DNA of 64,000 bases from Tetraselmis striata (taxonomy: Eukaryota > Chlorophyta > Chlorodendrophyceae > Chlorodendrales > Chlorodendraceae): NCBI GenBank assembly GCA_006384855.1, contig VCJN01001600.1, positions 1 through 64,000 on the forward strand, written 5' to 3'. Under the pieces are notes generated by a model. The model worked only from the letters and a program-made list of their open reading frames with translations. It was not told the DNA's origin and did not search any database. How positions within the stretch are numbered: the first letter of the stretch is position 1; each line of letters starts with the position of its first letter. The position numbers and the translations under genes are program-made. Positions 1 to 11,373 of this stretch are shown piece by piece.

Positions 1-89
1 GCCCAGGGCGAGGCGGCCCCGGCCAGAGCGCCGTCCCTTTCGGGTTGAACTTTGCCAACCAAACTTATACCCTAAAGGCCCATGATTCG

Positions 90-275
90 GATAAACCCTA
101 GGGGGCAATTGCGACTCCCAGGGCCGTTGCGCATGAGCCCTTGGGGGCTTCAAATGAGGCGACGATGAAATGTGCTACTCGTAGGCCCGACCCACGATGG
201 CACGTAGGCGGCGTCTGTGGAGGATTGCGCATGCCTGGGTAACGATCTGGGACATGCAGGTTCCAGCCCGGGTCC
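90..275 (+). repeat. Degenerate tRNA-derived SINE-like fragment
   Basis: Bases 130-185 resemble the 3' body of the SINE-like repeats at 3.9 kb and 14.5 kb, sharing a 'gagccc...gggg...aatgaggc' core. They are followed by a second tRNA-like stretch with a B-box-like word (ggttccagccc, about 260). A purine-rich tail follows at 280. The match is by eye and weak. Confidence 0.3.
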
Positions 276-279
276 GGCA

Positions 280-375
280 GAAAGAGAGAGAGACAGACAG
301 ACAGACAGAGAGAGAGGGAGAGGGAGGGAGGGGGAGGGAGAGAGAGAGAGAGAGAGAGGGGGGGGGGAGGGGGTA
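280..375. repeat. Purine-rich (GA)n microsatellite
   Basis: An almost pure run of GA, GACA and GGGA units ending in G10. It explains the R/E-rich and L/S-rich frames on both strands here. Confidence 0.95.
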
Positions 376-824
376 TGCTACACGAAGCCGTCGGTGGTTC
401 AAGGGGATCCCAAGCATGGTGTACTGCTAAGCCCCCCGGTCCGGGGTACTGCACTCGGATAATACTCGACTTTTACAACGCTGCTACTTTGTTATGAATC
501 GCCCCGCGGGCCGTGGGCTGCCCGTGGTCGATGGCTCTGTGTGCAAAGACGGGCATCCGGCGGTTTGGCAGCATCCTCCTTGCGCACCGCCTTCTATACT
601 CTAAAACCCACCCACATGCATATAACTACGACGAACACGACGCCCACTTTGGGTCCACCGTGTACTGCTGCTCTCGACCCTCCGCCCCTCCCCGCACAAA
701 ACAGGTCGACGTCTTTTAAGAATCGTGTATCGCGAATCCTGCGCGGGTATTCCCACTTCTGCTGCTGACGTAATTCTGCGAAACGAAACATTTAGCGCAT
801 GTGAATCCATGATACCGCATGTTC

Positions 825-825
825 T

Positions 826-878
<53 letters not shown>
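825..878. repeat. Compound (GT)n(GA)n microsatellite
   Basis: About 12 GT units change directly into about 14 GA units. Confidence 0.95.
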
Positions 879-881
<3 letters not shown>

Positions 882-1114
882 CCGCGCCCTCGTCCCATCT
901 GCATCGCATTGCTGCTTTGCTACTGATACTGGTGATTGGTGCGGCAACGGCGGCTGTGCTGGCGCTGCAATGCAAGGACTCGGACAGCCATTTGTTTACA
1001 CCCCGAATAAGCCCCGAATAAAGCCCCGAATCAATTGGGGTGGCGGAGCGCCCAGTGATCGATATGTATCGGCGTCGTTTATGGGGCGCTCTTGGCGGGG
1101 TGGTGTGCTGTTGA

Positions 1115-1366
1115 TGCCTCGGTCATGGATCGCTGACCCCCCATGCGACCCCCCGGTACGCCTCCCCGCGGTCAACGAGCGCAGACAGCCTAGCAGACGG
1201 CGAGGAGGCCGACGTGGAGGAGGCGGAGTACGAAGATGACTTCGAGGAGGAGGAGGAGGAGCTGGAGGAGGTGGGGAGCGAGGTGGAGGCGCACGGCGGC
1301 GTGTTTGAGGCGGACGCCGAGGTGCCGGAGGAGGAGGAGCGCGGGAGCGCCGCCGGGGCGGCGTGA
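1115..1366 (+). CDS. Possible terminal exon of an acidic protein
   Basis: A frame without an ATG is open from 1115 to a TGA at 1364-1366. From about 1175 it reads TSADSLADGEEADVEEAEYE and continues as a strongly acidic tail (YEDDF followed by six Glu), then alternating Gly, Ala and Glu to the stop. GAG codons dominate, but mixed D/V/A/Y/F codons make it look less like plain microsatellite. Candidate acceptor AGs lie near 1183-1195, so this could be the last exon of a plus-strand gene whose upstream exons I cannot identify. No family is recognised. Alternatively it is a decayed GAG-rich repeat open by chance. Confidence 0.3.
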   Translation, partial: CLGHGSLTPHATPRYASPRSTSADSLADGEEADVEEAEYEDDFEEEEEELEEVGSEVEAHGGVFEADAEVPEEEERGSAAGAA

Positions 1367-1603
1367 GGAAGAGCTTGTCCCGCGGCGGGTTTGGTTTCCA
1401 ACAAGGTGGGGTAAACTGCGCGCGCGATGCGGCTCGTAGAACGGCGAACATTGGCACCTGGATCGTTGGACCTCGAGTACAGTTACTCTAGGCAAAATTG
1501 CTATAGTCATAGGACGGAAATGAGGTGCTGGCGAATGTTCTTAATTCTCGTTCTGATTCCGTGATACATTCGTCTTATATTGGACCAATACTCCGATATA
1601 TGG

Positions 1604-1638
1604 GTAGAGTTCATATATATATATAGTATGAACTCTAC
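1604..1638. other. Perfect 12-bp inverted repeat with TA-rich loop
   Basis: gtagagttcata at 1604-1615 is the exact reverse complement of tatgaactctac at 1627-1638. The 11-base loop is alternating TA. It could be a hairpin or the centre of a small palindromic repeat. No coding context. Confidence 0.6.
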
Positions 1639-2688
1639 TCATAGCGAGTTCTTACTATTTTGGTTCTTATGGCCGGTCGGCACCCGTAGTCAGACTTATA
1701 ATGTCATGGGCATGAGCAGTGGCGTTCTTGATGCTTGGCACCGTGGACGGCAGCCCTACAGTAATATGCCGGTGCCATCGGCACTGCTGTCTGCCGCCGC
1801 CAGCCTGGACCGGCTCGGCTCGGCCCGGCTATCACCCTGCCCATCGCCCTGACCATGCTATGTCTACTAGTGAGGGTAAAGACATATGTACCGCGTCGGT
1901 AGCGGGTGACGGCAGAGATGCTGTGGGTGGAGGCGCCGCCGGCCCCGCGCAGGCCCGCAGTGCACCAATCCCCCATGGGTGGCAAGCCACCACCATGAGT
2001 ATTAGGCAGCCAGATAGTCATAATTCCAGCTCTGGCCAGCCAGTGTGGCCCTCAGTGGCCTGACATAGTCATAAATAAGCCACATTGATGATGGGGCCAT
2101 AGTTGTATTCTTTGTGGCCCAGTGTATGACTGTGGCTGATATTTGATTCTTTAATAATTGTATACAGTATTGACAAGCCCTGATGTAATATAACTATACA
2201 GTATTGACAACTGCAGCTCGTAGTAGCGCTAGATGTAAAGGTTGTAGGGTTTGGGCTTTTAGGTTGTCAAAAGTCTGGTCATCACAGTTCATGGTAGAAC
2301 GGCTTTTGAGAATCGACAATTCGCACCGTCTGCCGCAGTGATGGACGCCATTCCGGATGCTGACGGAGAGTACGTGGCGGCAACGGTGGACTCGGACGAC
2401 GTCCCGAATTCCCCAGAGAAGGCTCGGCGCGCGTCGGCGGTACGTTTGGCCCACACTCGCCATGCCGACTCGCGGAGCCCCGTCGATGTCGCGCTCCTGT
2501 TTCCGCCAGCCGCCCCGCCGCCCAGCTGCTGACGCGGCAAGTGCGGTGCGGCCGCTGTCGTACGGTGTGCTGCTCCAGGATGTTCCGCGCTCCGAGGAGA
2601 TCCTCATCGCGTGAAGACCGCCGTCCGCTTGATGCGTCTGCCCCATCCTCTCGCGTGACGCCCCCTGCGCGACATGACGCGCATCGGA

Positions 2689-2709
2689 TTAGGGTTTTAG
2701 GGTTTAGGG
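2689..2709 (+). repeat. Short interstitial telomere-like repeat
   Basis: The stretch contains TTAGGG, TTTTAGGG and TTTAGGG in direct succession. These are the repeat types of Chlamydomonas (TTTTAGGG) and land plants (TTTAGGG). Only about three units are present, so chance is possible. Confidence 0.45.
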
Positions 2710-3346
2710 AGCCGGGCTGCCGCCTACGCCCGCTCCGCAATTTTCATACTTTGCCGCGTTCACGAGCGCGGCCCGCGACGCTGCGGAATCCAGTGAAGGG
2801 GCAGCATTGCTTTTGTTTGGTGCAGGTGGTGGCAGCTCTCTGTAACGTGTTCATCCAAGCCAGGCACGTGGGTCCCTGCCGAGCGGCTTATCCCTGCGCG
2901 GCTGCATGTCTGCCTCCGCTGCCCGGTGACGAGTGCGCTCTGAATTCGTACACTGAGGGAGTGCCTGATGCCTACTGGGCACAACACTGCGGCTGCGACT
3001 CACCGCTGGGATGAAGCCCTGCTGGCGCCCACGGGAGCTGCATCTGCCCAGTTGTTTGGGCTCAACGTGTCATGAAGACTACAGGCATGTGGACGACGTG
3101 TCTAGATTCCATGCCAAGATGACAGCGTTGGGGCTGGGTTGGGCCAGGTGTCTCTCCAGCTGAGAAATGGGGAAGGACCTCTGATGCTGGGCAGTGTTGG
3201 GGCTTTGGCGGGCGGACACTGCATACGTCAGCCTCGTCTGCCACAGTGCTATGCGCCTCCCAGTCCTCAGCAGGACCACAGAAATGCCCCATGGTCCCTA
3301 TCAGCGTGCAAATACAAGCGGTGTGCGGATAGATAACGTTTTCGAT

Positions 3347-3367
3347 CCCCCCCCCCCCCCCCCCCCC
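3347..3367. repeat. C21 homopolymer
   Basis: Uninterrupted run of C, one of many such tracts in the window. Confidence 0.98.
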
Positions 3368-3734
3368 GCAGAGGGAAAAAATTTTAAAGCGGGGGAATAA
3401 ATCAGAACAACTCACGAATACATTACGAATATTATGATGCGAAGGAGCAAAACAATTCATAATCCCACGGACAGTATTTAATCGTACGGTCGGTATACTG
3501 CCAGTTCCTGGAAACAGCAATCTTTCCGGACCTCGTGCGGACTAATGAACTGCAACGGGGCGATGCTGCCATCGCTCAGGCTGGCTCAGGTCCCCGGTCA
3601 CAGACTACTTAATGTAGCGGGTATGGCAGGCCCCCTCAGCACCTTGCCCATTAGGCTAAACCTCAATGGAATAGCGGCAAGCACCACAGCCTCCGCGCGG
3701 TACAGTACATCACCGCCCGTGCGCGACGATTGCC

Positions 3735-3955
3735 CCGGGCGATATACGAGGCGATTCATTGGGAGGCCGATATTCAAACCCTTCCTCGCATTTACATTCG
3801 GCCGATATTTGGCCTCAGCTATTAGGCCGCAGCAGGCCCCGGTTCGATTCCTGATTATCCCGGTGCAGGCAACATCGACGCGGTGTGTCCCGGGTTTACC
3901 TGGTTGATGCATTAGCCCTCCGGGGTTCGAATGAGGCAATGCTCTAGAAATGTCT
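3735..3955 (+). repeat. tRNA-derived SINE-like repeat, copy 1
   Basis: A Pol III B-box-like word (ggttcgattcc, 3840-3850) is followed by a body ending in ttgatgcattagccct and ggggttcgaatgagg. The same order of B box and body occurs reverse-complemented at 14.47-14.72 kb. A tRNA-like head joined to a shared unrelated body is the hallmark of SINEs. The 5' limit is uncertain. Confidence 0.5.
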
Positions 3956-4738
3956 ATGGCAGACCTACGACAGCAGTTGGCGCAAGAGGTCAAGTGCTGG
4001 TTCGGCCAATGACTCACGGCGAGCTGATTAATTAGGCTTCTGCTTGGGGGTAGGATTGTGTACGTTGGTTGTATTGTCCATTGAAGCTAAAAGGAGGTCA
4101 CATCCAGTGCCGCGCACACTGCCCGACTAAGGGCCATCACGGGGCATGTTTGCGGAAAACATAAAGCGCAAAAGGGACTGCTGGCTGCAATGTTTGTGGA
4201 ACCCAATCTGATCGATTCTTACATGGGCTCGTGAGAGTCGGTTGGGTTGGCGGAGATGTACAAGGGGGCGGGTGAGGCACAGCCCCCAATTACAGTCCAG
4301 ATAGCAGTTGGCGACCGGGGGGCGCTGCGCAGCAGACGGCGAAGCCCACGCGGTCATGTCACGCTGGGTGCTATGTTCCTGGGCGGGCGCAAGCCAGCAG
4401 GAGGAATGGTTCAAAGAATAGAGAGATGGTATTGATGGTGAGCTCTAGGCATGCGTCTAGGCGGGCCGCACGCTAGGAGGTGTAAGGCGGCGGGGGTTTA
4501 TACAGGGCTATGTACATGCATGCCTCAACTGTGCGCGGATGATATGTACCGGTAGGAGCCCAGCCGGCTGCGTCATAATCATCAGCGTCACAGGCAGGCA
4601 TCAAATCGTGCATGCACTCCCGTAAACTCGCCGTGTTGTTCTCATAACGGCAGCCACGTGGTCTCTGGCGGGCTGTTCCTCCCTCAGCAGCCCAGTGCGC
4701 TGCCGGTGGTGGAACGATGGTGTGGACGGGGCGCCGCC

Positions 4739-6237
4739 TCATTCCTGGGGCGGGAAGAGGTTGGCGACCTCGAAGAAGCGGCTGCTCGAGTACTTCTTGT
4801 GCACCGCCTTGAGGCTGACGCCCGAGCGGCCGGCCTTGGTCATGAGCTCCTTCATGGAGGCGGCGCACTCAATGAGCTCCGCCTCCGAGAAGCCGGTGTG
4901 GTGCTCGAGCTCGGCGGTCCAGGGGCCGGCGCCCATGCGCTCGCGCGCCACCAGCACGGCGGCGGCGGAGAGCTTGGAGAAGGGGTGGCTCAGCATGTTG
5001 TACTCCGGGAACGCGATCTCGATGGCGTACATGCACAGCATGTTGAACTTCTTCTCCGTGTGGCCGCACGCCTTGATGAAGCGCGCGAGGAAGTGGTACG
5101 ACGTGGGCGAGGTCACCTTGAACTGCAGCTTGTTCAGCATCACCTTCTCCATGCCCAGGATCTGCTCGCGCGTGTAGGCGCGGTCGCAGATGAACACGAA
5201 GTCTCGCACCTCCGGGGCCCAGATCTCCTCATACTTGGAGGCAATCAGCATGGCGGTGACGCCCACGAGCTGCAGGTTCTTCCGCGACACCGGGTCGATG
5301 GCCAGGTACCGGTCGATGATCTGCACGGTGAGGAAGAGGGTCTCAGGCATCAGCTTGAACTTGAGATGCACCTCCACCAGCCAGTCCACCAGGATGGCGC
5401 GCATGCGGTCGTTGATGTCAGCCTGCCTGGCCATGTACTCTGGCGCGGTGTGGTACCGGTTCTCCACCGCCTTGTAGTAGTTGTAAATGTCGTTCACGTA
5501 CTTGGTCTCGTACATCCAGTTGCTGTGGTCGGCGGCGTCGATGTCGCTGATTCGCGGCTGCTCAGTCCCGGCGGAGACGCGGCGGGTTGGACGCGCGCTG
5601 GTCTCACTGCGACTGGCCAGGAGACTGCTAAGGCTGCGCTGGGTGGCGGGCGCCCCCTGGCGACCCTCCGAGCCCTCCCGGTTGGTGACGGCCGTCCCCG
5701 TGCTGGGATCCCGAGGCCGCAGGCTGCGGGTGGAGGTGACAGCCGCCCCGGTGTTGGGGTCGCGCGGGCGCAGGCTGCGCGAGTTGGCGCGCTGCGCGTT
5801 CTGATCCCTCGCGCGCAGTCCACGCCCCGCCGCCACCTGCGGCTGCGCGAGCTGGCCCGCGGTGGCGGCAGATACTGCCGCCTGCGCCTTGCCTACCATG
5901 TCGCGGTCAGGCTTCGACACCTGGCGGCCAAGGCCCTCAGCGCCCTGATTCTGCACGCCGACCAAGTTGTGGCTGTGGGAGGAGCAACATCGCGGGCGTC
6001 AGGGGTGCGCCGCCGGACAATTTTTTTTTGGTGGACGAATGCCTGTCCGAGATTAGACAGGTTGATTCGCGACAGCCCGTGCGCTGCTGTCAGCAGAGGC
6101 AAAGGCGTTGTATTACAGCAAGAGGCGAGGGTGGCAGTGCGTCTCAGCGGTGTGCCGTACCTTCGGCCATTCGCAACTCTGGTCGGGGCGGCATTCTCGT
6201 CGCCCGCCGCTGCCCTGCTGATGCTCCTGTTCGGCAT
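4739..6237 (-). CDS. CYCB: B-type cyclin
   Basis: Regulatory subunit of mitotic CDK, expected to drive the G2/M transition in the nucleus and cytoplasm. Modelled exons are 6161-6237 and 4739-5972. The 188-base intron starts AG|GTACGG and ends CCCACAG, and the phase-2 junction agrees, giving 436 aa. The ATG at 6235-6237 has A at -3. Residues 216-231 carry the B-cyclin signature MRAILVDWLVEVHLKF, where HxKF is typical of B rather than A types. Both cyclin folds follow, ending near SSRFFEVANLFPPQE. The N-terminal 165 residues are low-complexity and hold three related units, RGLRARDQN (76-84), RSLRPRDPN (91-99) and RSLRPRDPS (108-116). I see no canonical RxxL destruction box there. GDEN at 12-15 fits the GxEN degron pattern. 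A 559-codon frame on the opposite strand is a shadow. Confidence 0.93.
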
Positions 6238-7659
6238 TGTACTTTCTGTGCTCGTCTGCACGTATCGAAGGAGGGGGGCGGGAAATCAGCAATCTGCCGA
6301 GTCGGCGCACATTGCCGTTCCCGTGCGCGGGCACTAGCAAAGAAGAATCGTGGTGAGGTCCAAGCGACTGGACTTCACATTGTGCGGACGCCCACGGCTG
6401 GGGCTGCACGCGAGGTCAGTGCCGAATCTGGGAACGCCGCCCCGCGAGCAGTTGAATCTACGATGTACGAGCACACGACCGGTCCGACGTGGTCGTTCGG
6501 GTCGGAACGGCCGACACACACACATACACCTCGGGGACGAGGTCGGAGGAGCCTCACGAGTGGTCAAGAGCCGAAGCACCCAAGCGCGAGATCCAGAATG
6601 AATTCTACGCCGATGTGCATGTGTGGCGACGTTGAGGTCAGCGCTATGGGCGACTAACAACCGGTGGCCGAGACTGGCGTTAGCGCGAGTGATGGAGCTA
6701 ACAGAAAACACGCGGAAAGTACTCGCGGTGAGCCCGCCGCGGCGGCATCGTCGACTCAACAACTCCCGACCGTGACAGGCGGAGTCTGGACAGGTAATCC
6801 GTCTGCATTAGCGATGCTGTGACATAGGTCCTTCTGAGCGGATGCGGTTCCAAGCGGAGACGCGCACGGTTGGCGGGGTGGGGGTGGGGATGGGTCGCTT
6901 AGGGAGCGCGGCGGAGGCCCCGAGGGCCGTCGGGTCGCGCGGGCACTGAGCTGCCATCCAGTGAATAGGCACTGCTGAGGGAGGCTAAGATACGCTGCAA
7001 GCTGAAGATGTTCGCGAGGCGCGGCATACCGGGAAGGGGGGCTGGTGGATCGGCTGGCTGTCAACAAAACAATGGTGGGTACCGTTGTGGAGAGACGGGG
7101 ACACAACACGCAGCGACGACGACTCCCCCAGCTGCTGCCGTCTGTCAGTGTGGTTGGACCAGCCCGTTCATATTTTCGCGCGCTCCCTGCCGACGGTTAT
7201 CCCGTACCCTCGCGGTTAGTACAGTCGTAAAATGGGGAGTTCAATACATTGCCTAATATACTGATGTGCCTTCGGGGACTTCTTGGCTACAGGTATCGGC
7301 TGACGCGTCATCGTCCTGCGACTGTCGAACAGAAAATAGTACTATACGGCAGTATCTAAACCGATTCGCGCTACTCTACTACTGGTTTGAAAGGAACCGC
7401 CGATGAAAGGACGGCAGCAGGATGCTGGCGACGACCGAGCGCGACTTTCCGCCTGTACCAGTACTACTACGACGACTCTACGAGTACAGATACGGGTACC
7501 AGTGCAGAAATACACGTTGTGTACTTCTGACGCATCTATGTACTGGTACTCGTAACACTCAAGCGCGCGGTCCCCGAAGCGCGAGGCGGTGACATTGTGA
7601 TCTCCGCTAATGTGTCCAAGTTCGGGGCCGGTGCAGCTTGGACAGGGTGGAACTGGATA

Positions 7660-7676
7660 CCCCCCCCCCCCCCCCC
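7660..7676. repeat. C17 homopolymer
   Basis: Uninterrupted run of C. Confidence 0.98.
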
Positions 7677-9069
7677 GCTCGCCCCCCACAGGCTCCGAGA
7701 GGCATGACCCGCACGCGGCCGACGAGCTACCAGCGCTAATCTAAGGATTCCTGGACGTTTGACACCTTGCATGGGTCGCCGGGTGCCCAGGACGTGGGGG
7801 GGCACTCGATCCATGCCTCCCGGACCGAATGCGTCCGCCGCATTTAAAAGCGCTGACGGACAGGCGGCATACGACGACATTTTAATCTCACAGAGTTGTC
7901 CAACTTGGATAAAATTGAAAAGTTCGAAAATTGGCAACGCGGCGAGTCAAAACCAGGCAGCCCTGCACGCCAGCCGGCGCAGGCGATCGGGGAGCAACCA
8001 GCCAGCAGTGAGAGGGCGGGTGACTGAAAGCGAAGGTGCCCCACCTGCGAACTTGACAGGCCGAAGCGCGCAGCTGCAGTGCCCCAGCACCGCGCGGCTC
8101 CGTCGTGCCGGCGTCGACAATATGTAGATATACCTTCGCGCCTGGCCGCCGGAGTGAACTCCAACAGCTGACGCACCACACGCGACCAGCAGGCAGACGC
8201 GGGGACGACACCAGGCCCAGTGTTCGATGGCTTCAAAGACCGCTGCCGCCGAGGTTGACTAAGTTTCCAGCTGGATCGGGCACCTTCGAGGGTGCCGTCG
8301 GCGGTTCCTCTACGCTTGCTGGATAAACTGATCGCCGGCGAAGCGAGCGCCACGGGTGTGGTTCTGCCGACCACCGAGCCGCCTCTGGCCTGTGTGACCG
8401 CTGGGCTGAGCGGATCTGGTTCCCGGTTTCGAAACGGATAGATGGAGGGGTATTAGTTATGGTGACTTGCGCAGCGTGGCTGCGTCGTTTGGGTAGACTT
8501 GTCGGGGGACGGGCTGCTGTGGCTGGGGTGTCGTGGGGAGGCAGAGCTGCGGCAGCTGTCGGGAGGGGGCGATATTTGAAGTGGCTACTGTTGTGGGTTG
8601 CCTGGCGGCCCTATATATGTACCCTGTACGAGGCGCCTGGTACCCGTAGCGCTAGAGCCTCTACCCGCCGTAGCAGCGCGACGACATCAGGTAATCCTTT
8701 ATACCCGTACCGCCGCGTACCTGTAAGGATTTACAGTACTGTATAGTGCTTGCCCTGGGCTGGTACAGGCGGTGCGGAGGGCTGCGACCTGCTTTATCAT
8801 ATTGTTCTCGTATTGCTGCTGCTGCCGCTAAATAAAGACGCTAATCGTCGTACCGGTACTGAGTAATCTACTGAATGACTGGCTGAAACCGGCACTCGTA
8901 GGGGTACCAACGTAGCGCCAACGTGTGTTACACAGAGCGCCACAAAATCCAAAAGAATGACGAGGGTGTCCGAAACGCCGCCGGCATGCTTCGCTTTGTC
9001 CCTTTGCCGTCTCCGAGTCTGGCTCGCTGGCCCCGCACGTTGATGCCTTCTTGGTGGAGCGCACACTGG

Positions 9070-9138
9070 CCATCTCTTCGGCCATCTCGGCATCTCGGCA
9101 TCTCGGCCATCTCGGCCATCTCGCCATCGGCCATCTCT
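9070..9138 (+). repeat. Minisatellite of catctcgg(c)
   Basis: About seven imperfect tandem units of catctcggc or ccatctcggc, 9-10 bases each. The period is not a multiple of three throughout, so it is unlikely to be coding. Confidence 0.85.
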
Positions 9139-9990
9139 TGTCTGCGTGGCGCCGCTGTTTCTCCTTGCTCATCAACATGGCACATGCACACAACGTTCTT
9201 GGCGGGGTCGCTGCGGCGCATGCGGCACGTGATGGTCTACTTGCGCATGCGTCGCGTCGCTCGTAAGCATGTGTTGCTATGACCCGGGTCATCGGTTGCA
9301 AGCGCACTCGCCCGCTGATGGCCTACCCCTGGGCGGTGGTCCCCATTGGTTTCATGTTTCCTTTTGATGGTCTTCCTGATCGTTGTTTGGCTTCATTGTT
9401 TCCCTTAACCCTTTAGTTCCTTGGCAGCTTGGCGACTTGATGGCTCCCTTGGCTCTTCCTTGGTTCTTGGCTCCCTTGCCTCCTACTTGACCTTTGGTTT
9501 CAGGCTTATTATGTCTCTCTTTTGCTAGCAACCTTTCACGGTTGCTTTCATTATGTACTTTATATAGTTCTCTTTGCAGCGCGCATATGTTAAAGCACTG
9601 ATGTCAGCAAAGTGCCTACGCATGTACCCATAAGCGCCCACCGGCCGTATTCGTCCGTTGTTTGCCCGCGCCCGCGCCATCCGACCCCGCGCGGGGAAAT
9701 TCCTCGTACGCCACATTCATGGCGCGTCGCGTTCAGCCCGCCCCAATGATATTCGCCTCGCCGCCCCGCGCCGTCCGATCCCAGCATCCCACGGCCAAAA
9801 TTGAGAGACGACCCTAGCTCACCCAGGCGCGTACAACCTAAGGCACGCCGTGAGTCCCGCCGGGAGCCATCGCGCGCGGCCGCGCGGCGGCGGGCGGAGT
9901 TAAAGCACACACGCGTGCACATAAGGCCGGTTGGAGTAAATGTACCATTCTAGGGTGGCCAGTTTTGACCGGAAGTCGCGGGCGGGGCGC

Positions 9991-10017
9991 GGGGGGGGGG
10001 GGGGGGGGGGGGGGGGG
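9991..10017. repeat. G27 homopolymer
   Basis: Uninterrupted run of 27 G directly beside the tandem repeat that follows. Confidence 0.98.
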
Positions 10018-10441
10018 AGCGCGATGGTGGTGCTCGGAAGCTGCGTATGCGCCCGCCGCGACGCTAATCTCATCTCCGCCACATACCTATGACGTCTTAG
10101 GGGCGGCCTATATATCAGTGCACGGCGGCGGTGGAAATGGCGGGCGGCGGCGGTCGGGTAGCGGGGGGCAGACGATGGTGGTGCTCGGAAGCGGCATCGA
10201 TCCCCGCCCCGGCCGCTGCGCCCGCTGCGACGCTAATCTCATCTCCACCACGCACATACCTCTGATGTCTTAGGGGGCGGCCTATATATATGTGCACGGC
10301 GGCGGTGGAAATGGCGGGCGGCGGCGGTCGGGTAGCGGGGGGCGGGCGATGGAGGTGTTCGGAAGCTGCATCCCCGCCCCGGCCCCGCTGCGCCGCCCGC
10401 CGCAACGATACTATCATCTCCGCCGCATGCCTATGATGAGC
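10017..10441 (+). repeat. Tandem repeat, about 175-bp unit, 2.5 copies
   Basis: A partial unit (10017-10098) precedes two full units (about 10099-10274 and 10275-10441). Each unit runs from gcggcctatatat and gtgcacggcggcggtgg through a GC-rich stretch to a 'catctccgccacatacct'-like end. Each full unit has a TATA-like word (ctatatat). GGC/GCC trinucleotide runs create A/G/P-rich frames that I do not take as genes. Confidence 0.85.
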
Positions 10442-11370
10442 CCAGTCCGGCGCCTCCGTCGCCGCATCCCCCATAAACCCCATCACGGCGCGTGCGCCGC
10501 CGCCGCCGCCGCCACTGCCGCCCATCGCGCTGACGCTTGTTGCTTGAAACTAATGTCGTGCGTGGCGCGACGTACATGAAGTAGCAAGAAACATAAAATA
10601 TCCCGGGCGCGACGGTAGATCTATGGCGCGGTTCATCGTATAAACCAGATAATATTTTGGTTTATACAGCTAATGAATTCACAATTTCAATTGTGATTAA
10701 TGTCAAATCACAAAAGGCTCTGGGCCGGAACGTGAACAAATTCCGGACACAGTCAATACTATTTCGTCACTCGCTTCTAAACCATCGGGCACAGCACAGC
10801 AGCGATCGGCGTTGAACACATACGAGCATAAGGCACATGTATGTATAAACCGTTTTATTCTTCTTGTATATTTTCGCCGCTACTGCCCGCACATGCGCGT
10901 CCGGCATTGCGAGCATGGCGGCGGCGGGGGTAGGCTTCAATACTACGTCGTCACATAGCACGCCCCCACGCCCCCCCCCCCCCCTCCCCCAACCCCCATC
11001 ACCCGCCCCAGCCGCCCAGCATCACACCGGTAGCCACCCCGTTGTTGCTGCTCTTGCTAGTATGCCGCGTCGCGCCTGTCGTGAAGTGCTATTCTGGCTC
11101 TAACGTGCACGATCAATAACAGTCTATGGCCATGTATTATTGTTACCGCCGCTGTCCGTAGGCGCGTCCGGCAGCGGGGGTATGCTCTGTAACCAACGCT
11201 ACTAGCATGGAATGGTACTAATGGCGCCATGCGTACGGGAAGCGGCCGTGGGTGTGAGAACGGGCAGCAGACAGCGCATGGGCAATGCTACTATACCAGC
11301 AGCGGCGGCGGCAGTAGACTGAGCATGTGCATTGGCACCGCATCGGCGCATGCATACATCTATCGTGCTC
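10442..11370. other. Intergenic, no gene recognised
   Basis: AT-richer stretch around 10.6-10.9 kb and a C-rich tract near 10.97 kb. No supported feature. Confidence 0.5.
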
Positions 11371-11373
11371 ATA

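Larger units (their letters stand above)
1640..4470. other. Intergenic, no gene recognised
   Basis: Apart from the separately listed telomere-like motif, C tract and SINE-like repeat, I see only short unsupported frames. A 16-bp word (tatacagtattgacaa) occurs twice about 40 bases apart near 2163 and 2204. Confidence 0.6.
6240..9960. other. Intergenic, no gene recognised
   Basis: Short frames on both strands lack any recognisable domain. It contains a C17 tract (7660-7676) and a small minisatellite near 9.1 kb. The upstream region of the cyclin gene lies at its left end. I see no clear TATA box there. Confidence 0.55.

Noticed and set aside
996-1510. Pro/Ser-rich minus-strand frames
   Set aside because: They mirror the GAG-rich acidic stretch on the plus strand and consist of low-complexity residues.
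4658-6337. 559-codon plus-strand frame over the cyclin locus
   Set aside because: It lies antisense to the clearly homologous cyclin coding exons. GC-rich codons in one strand leave the opposite strand open, and its sequence has no recognisable domain.
7844-8374. 176-codon minus-strand frame
   Set aside because: No recognisable domain, no splice-supported context and ordinary intergenic composition.
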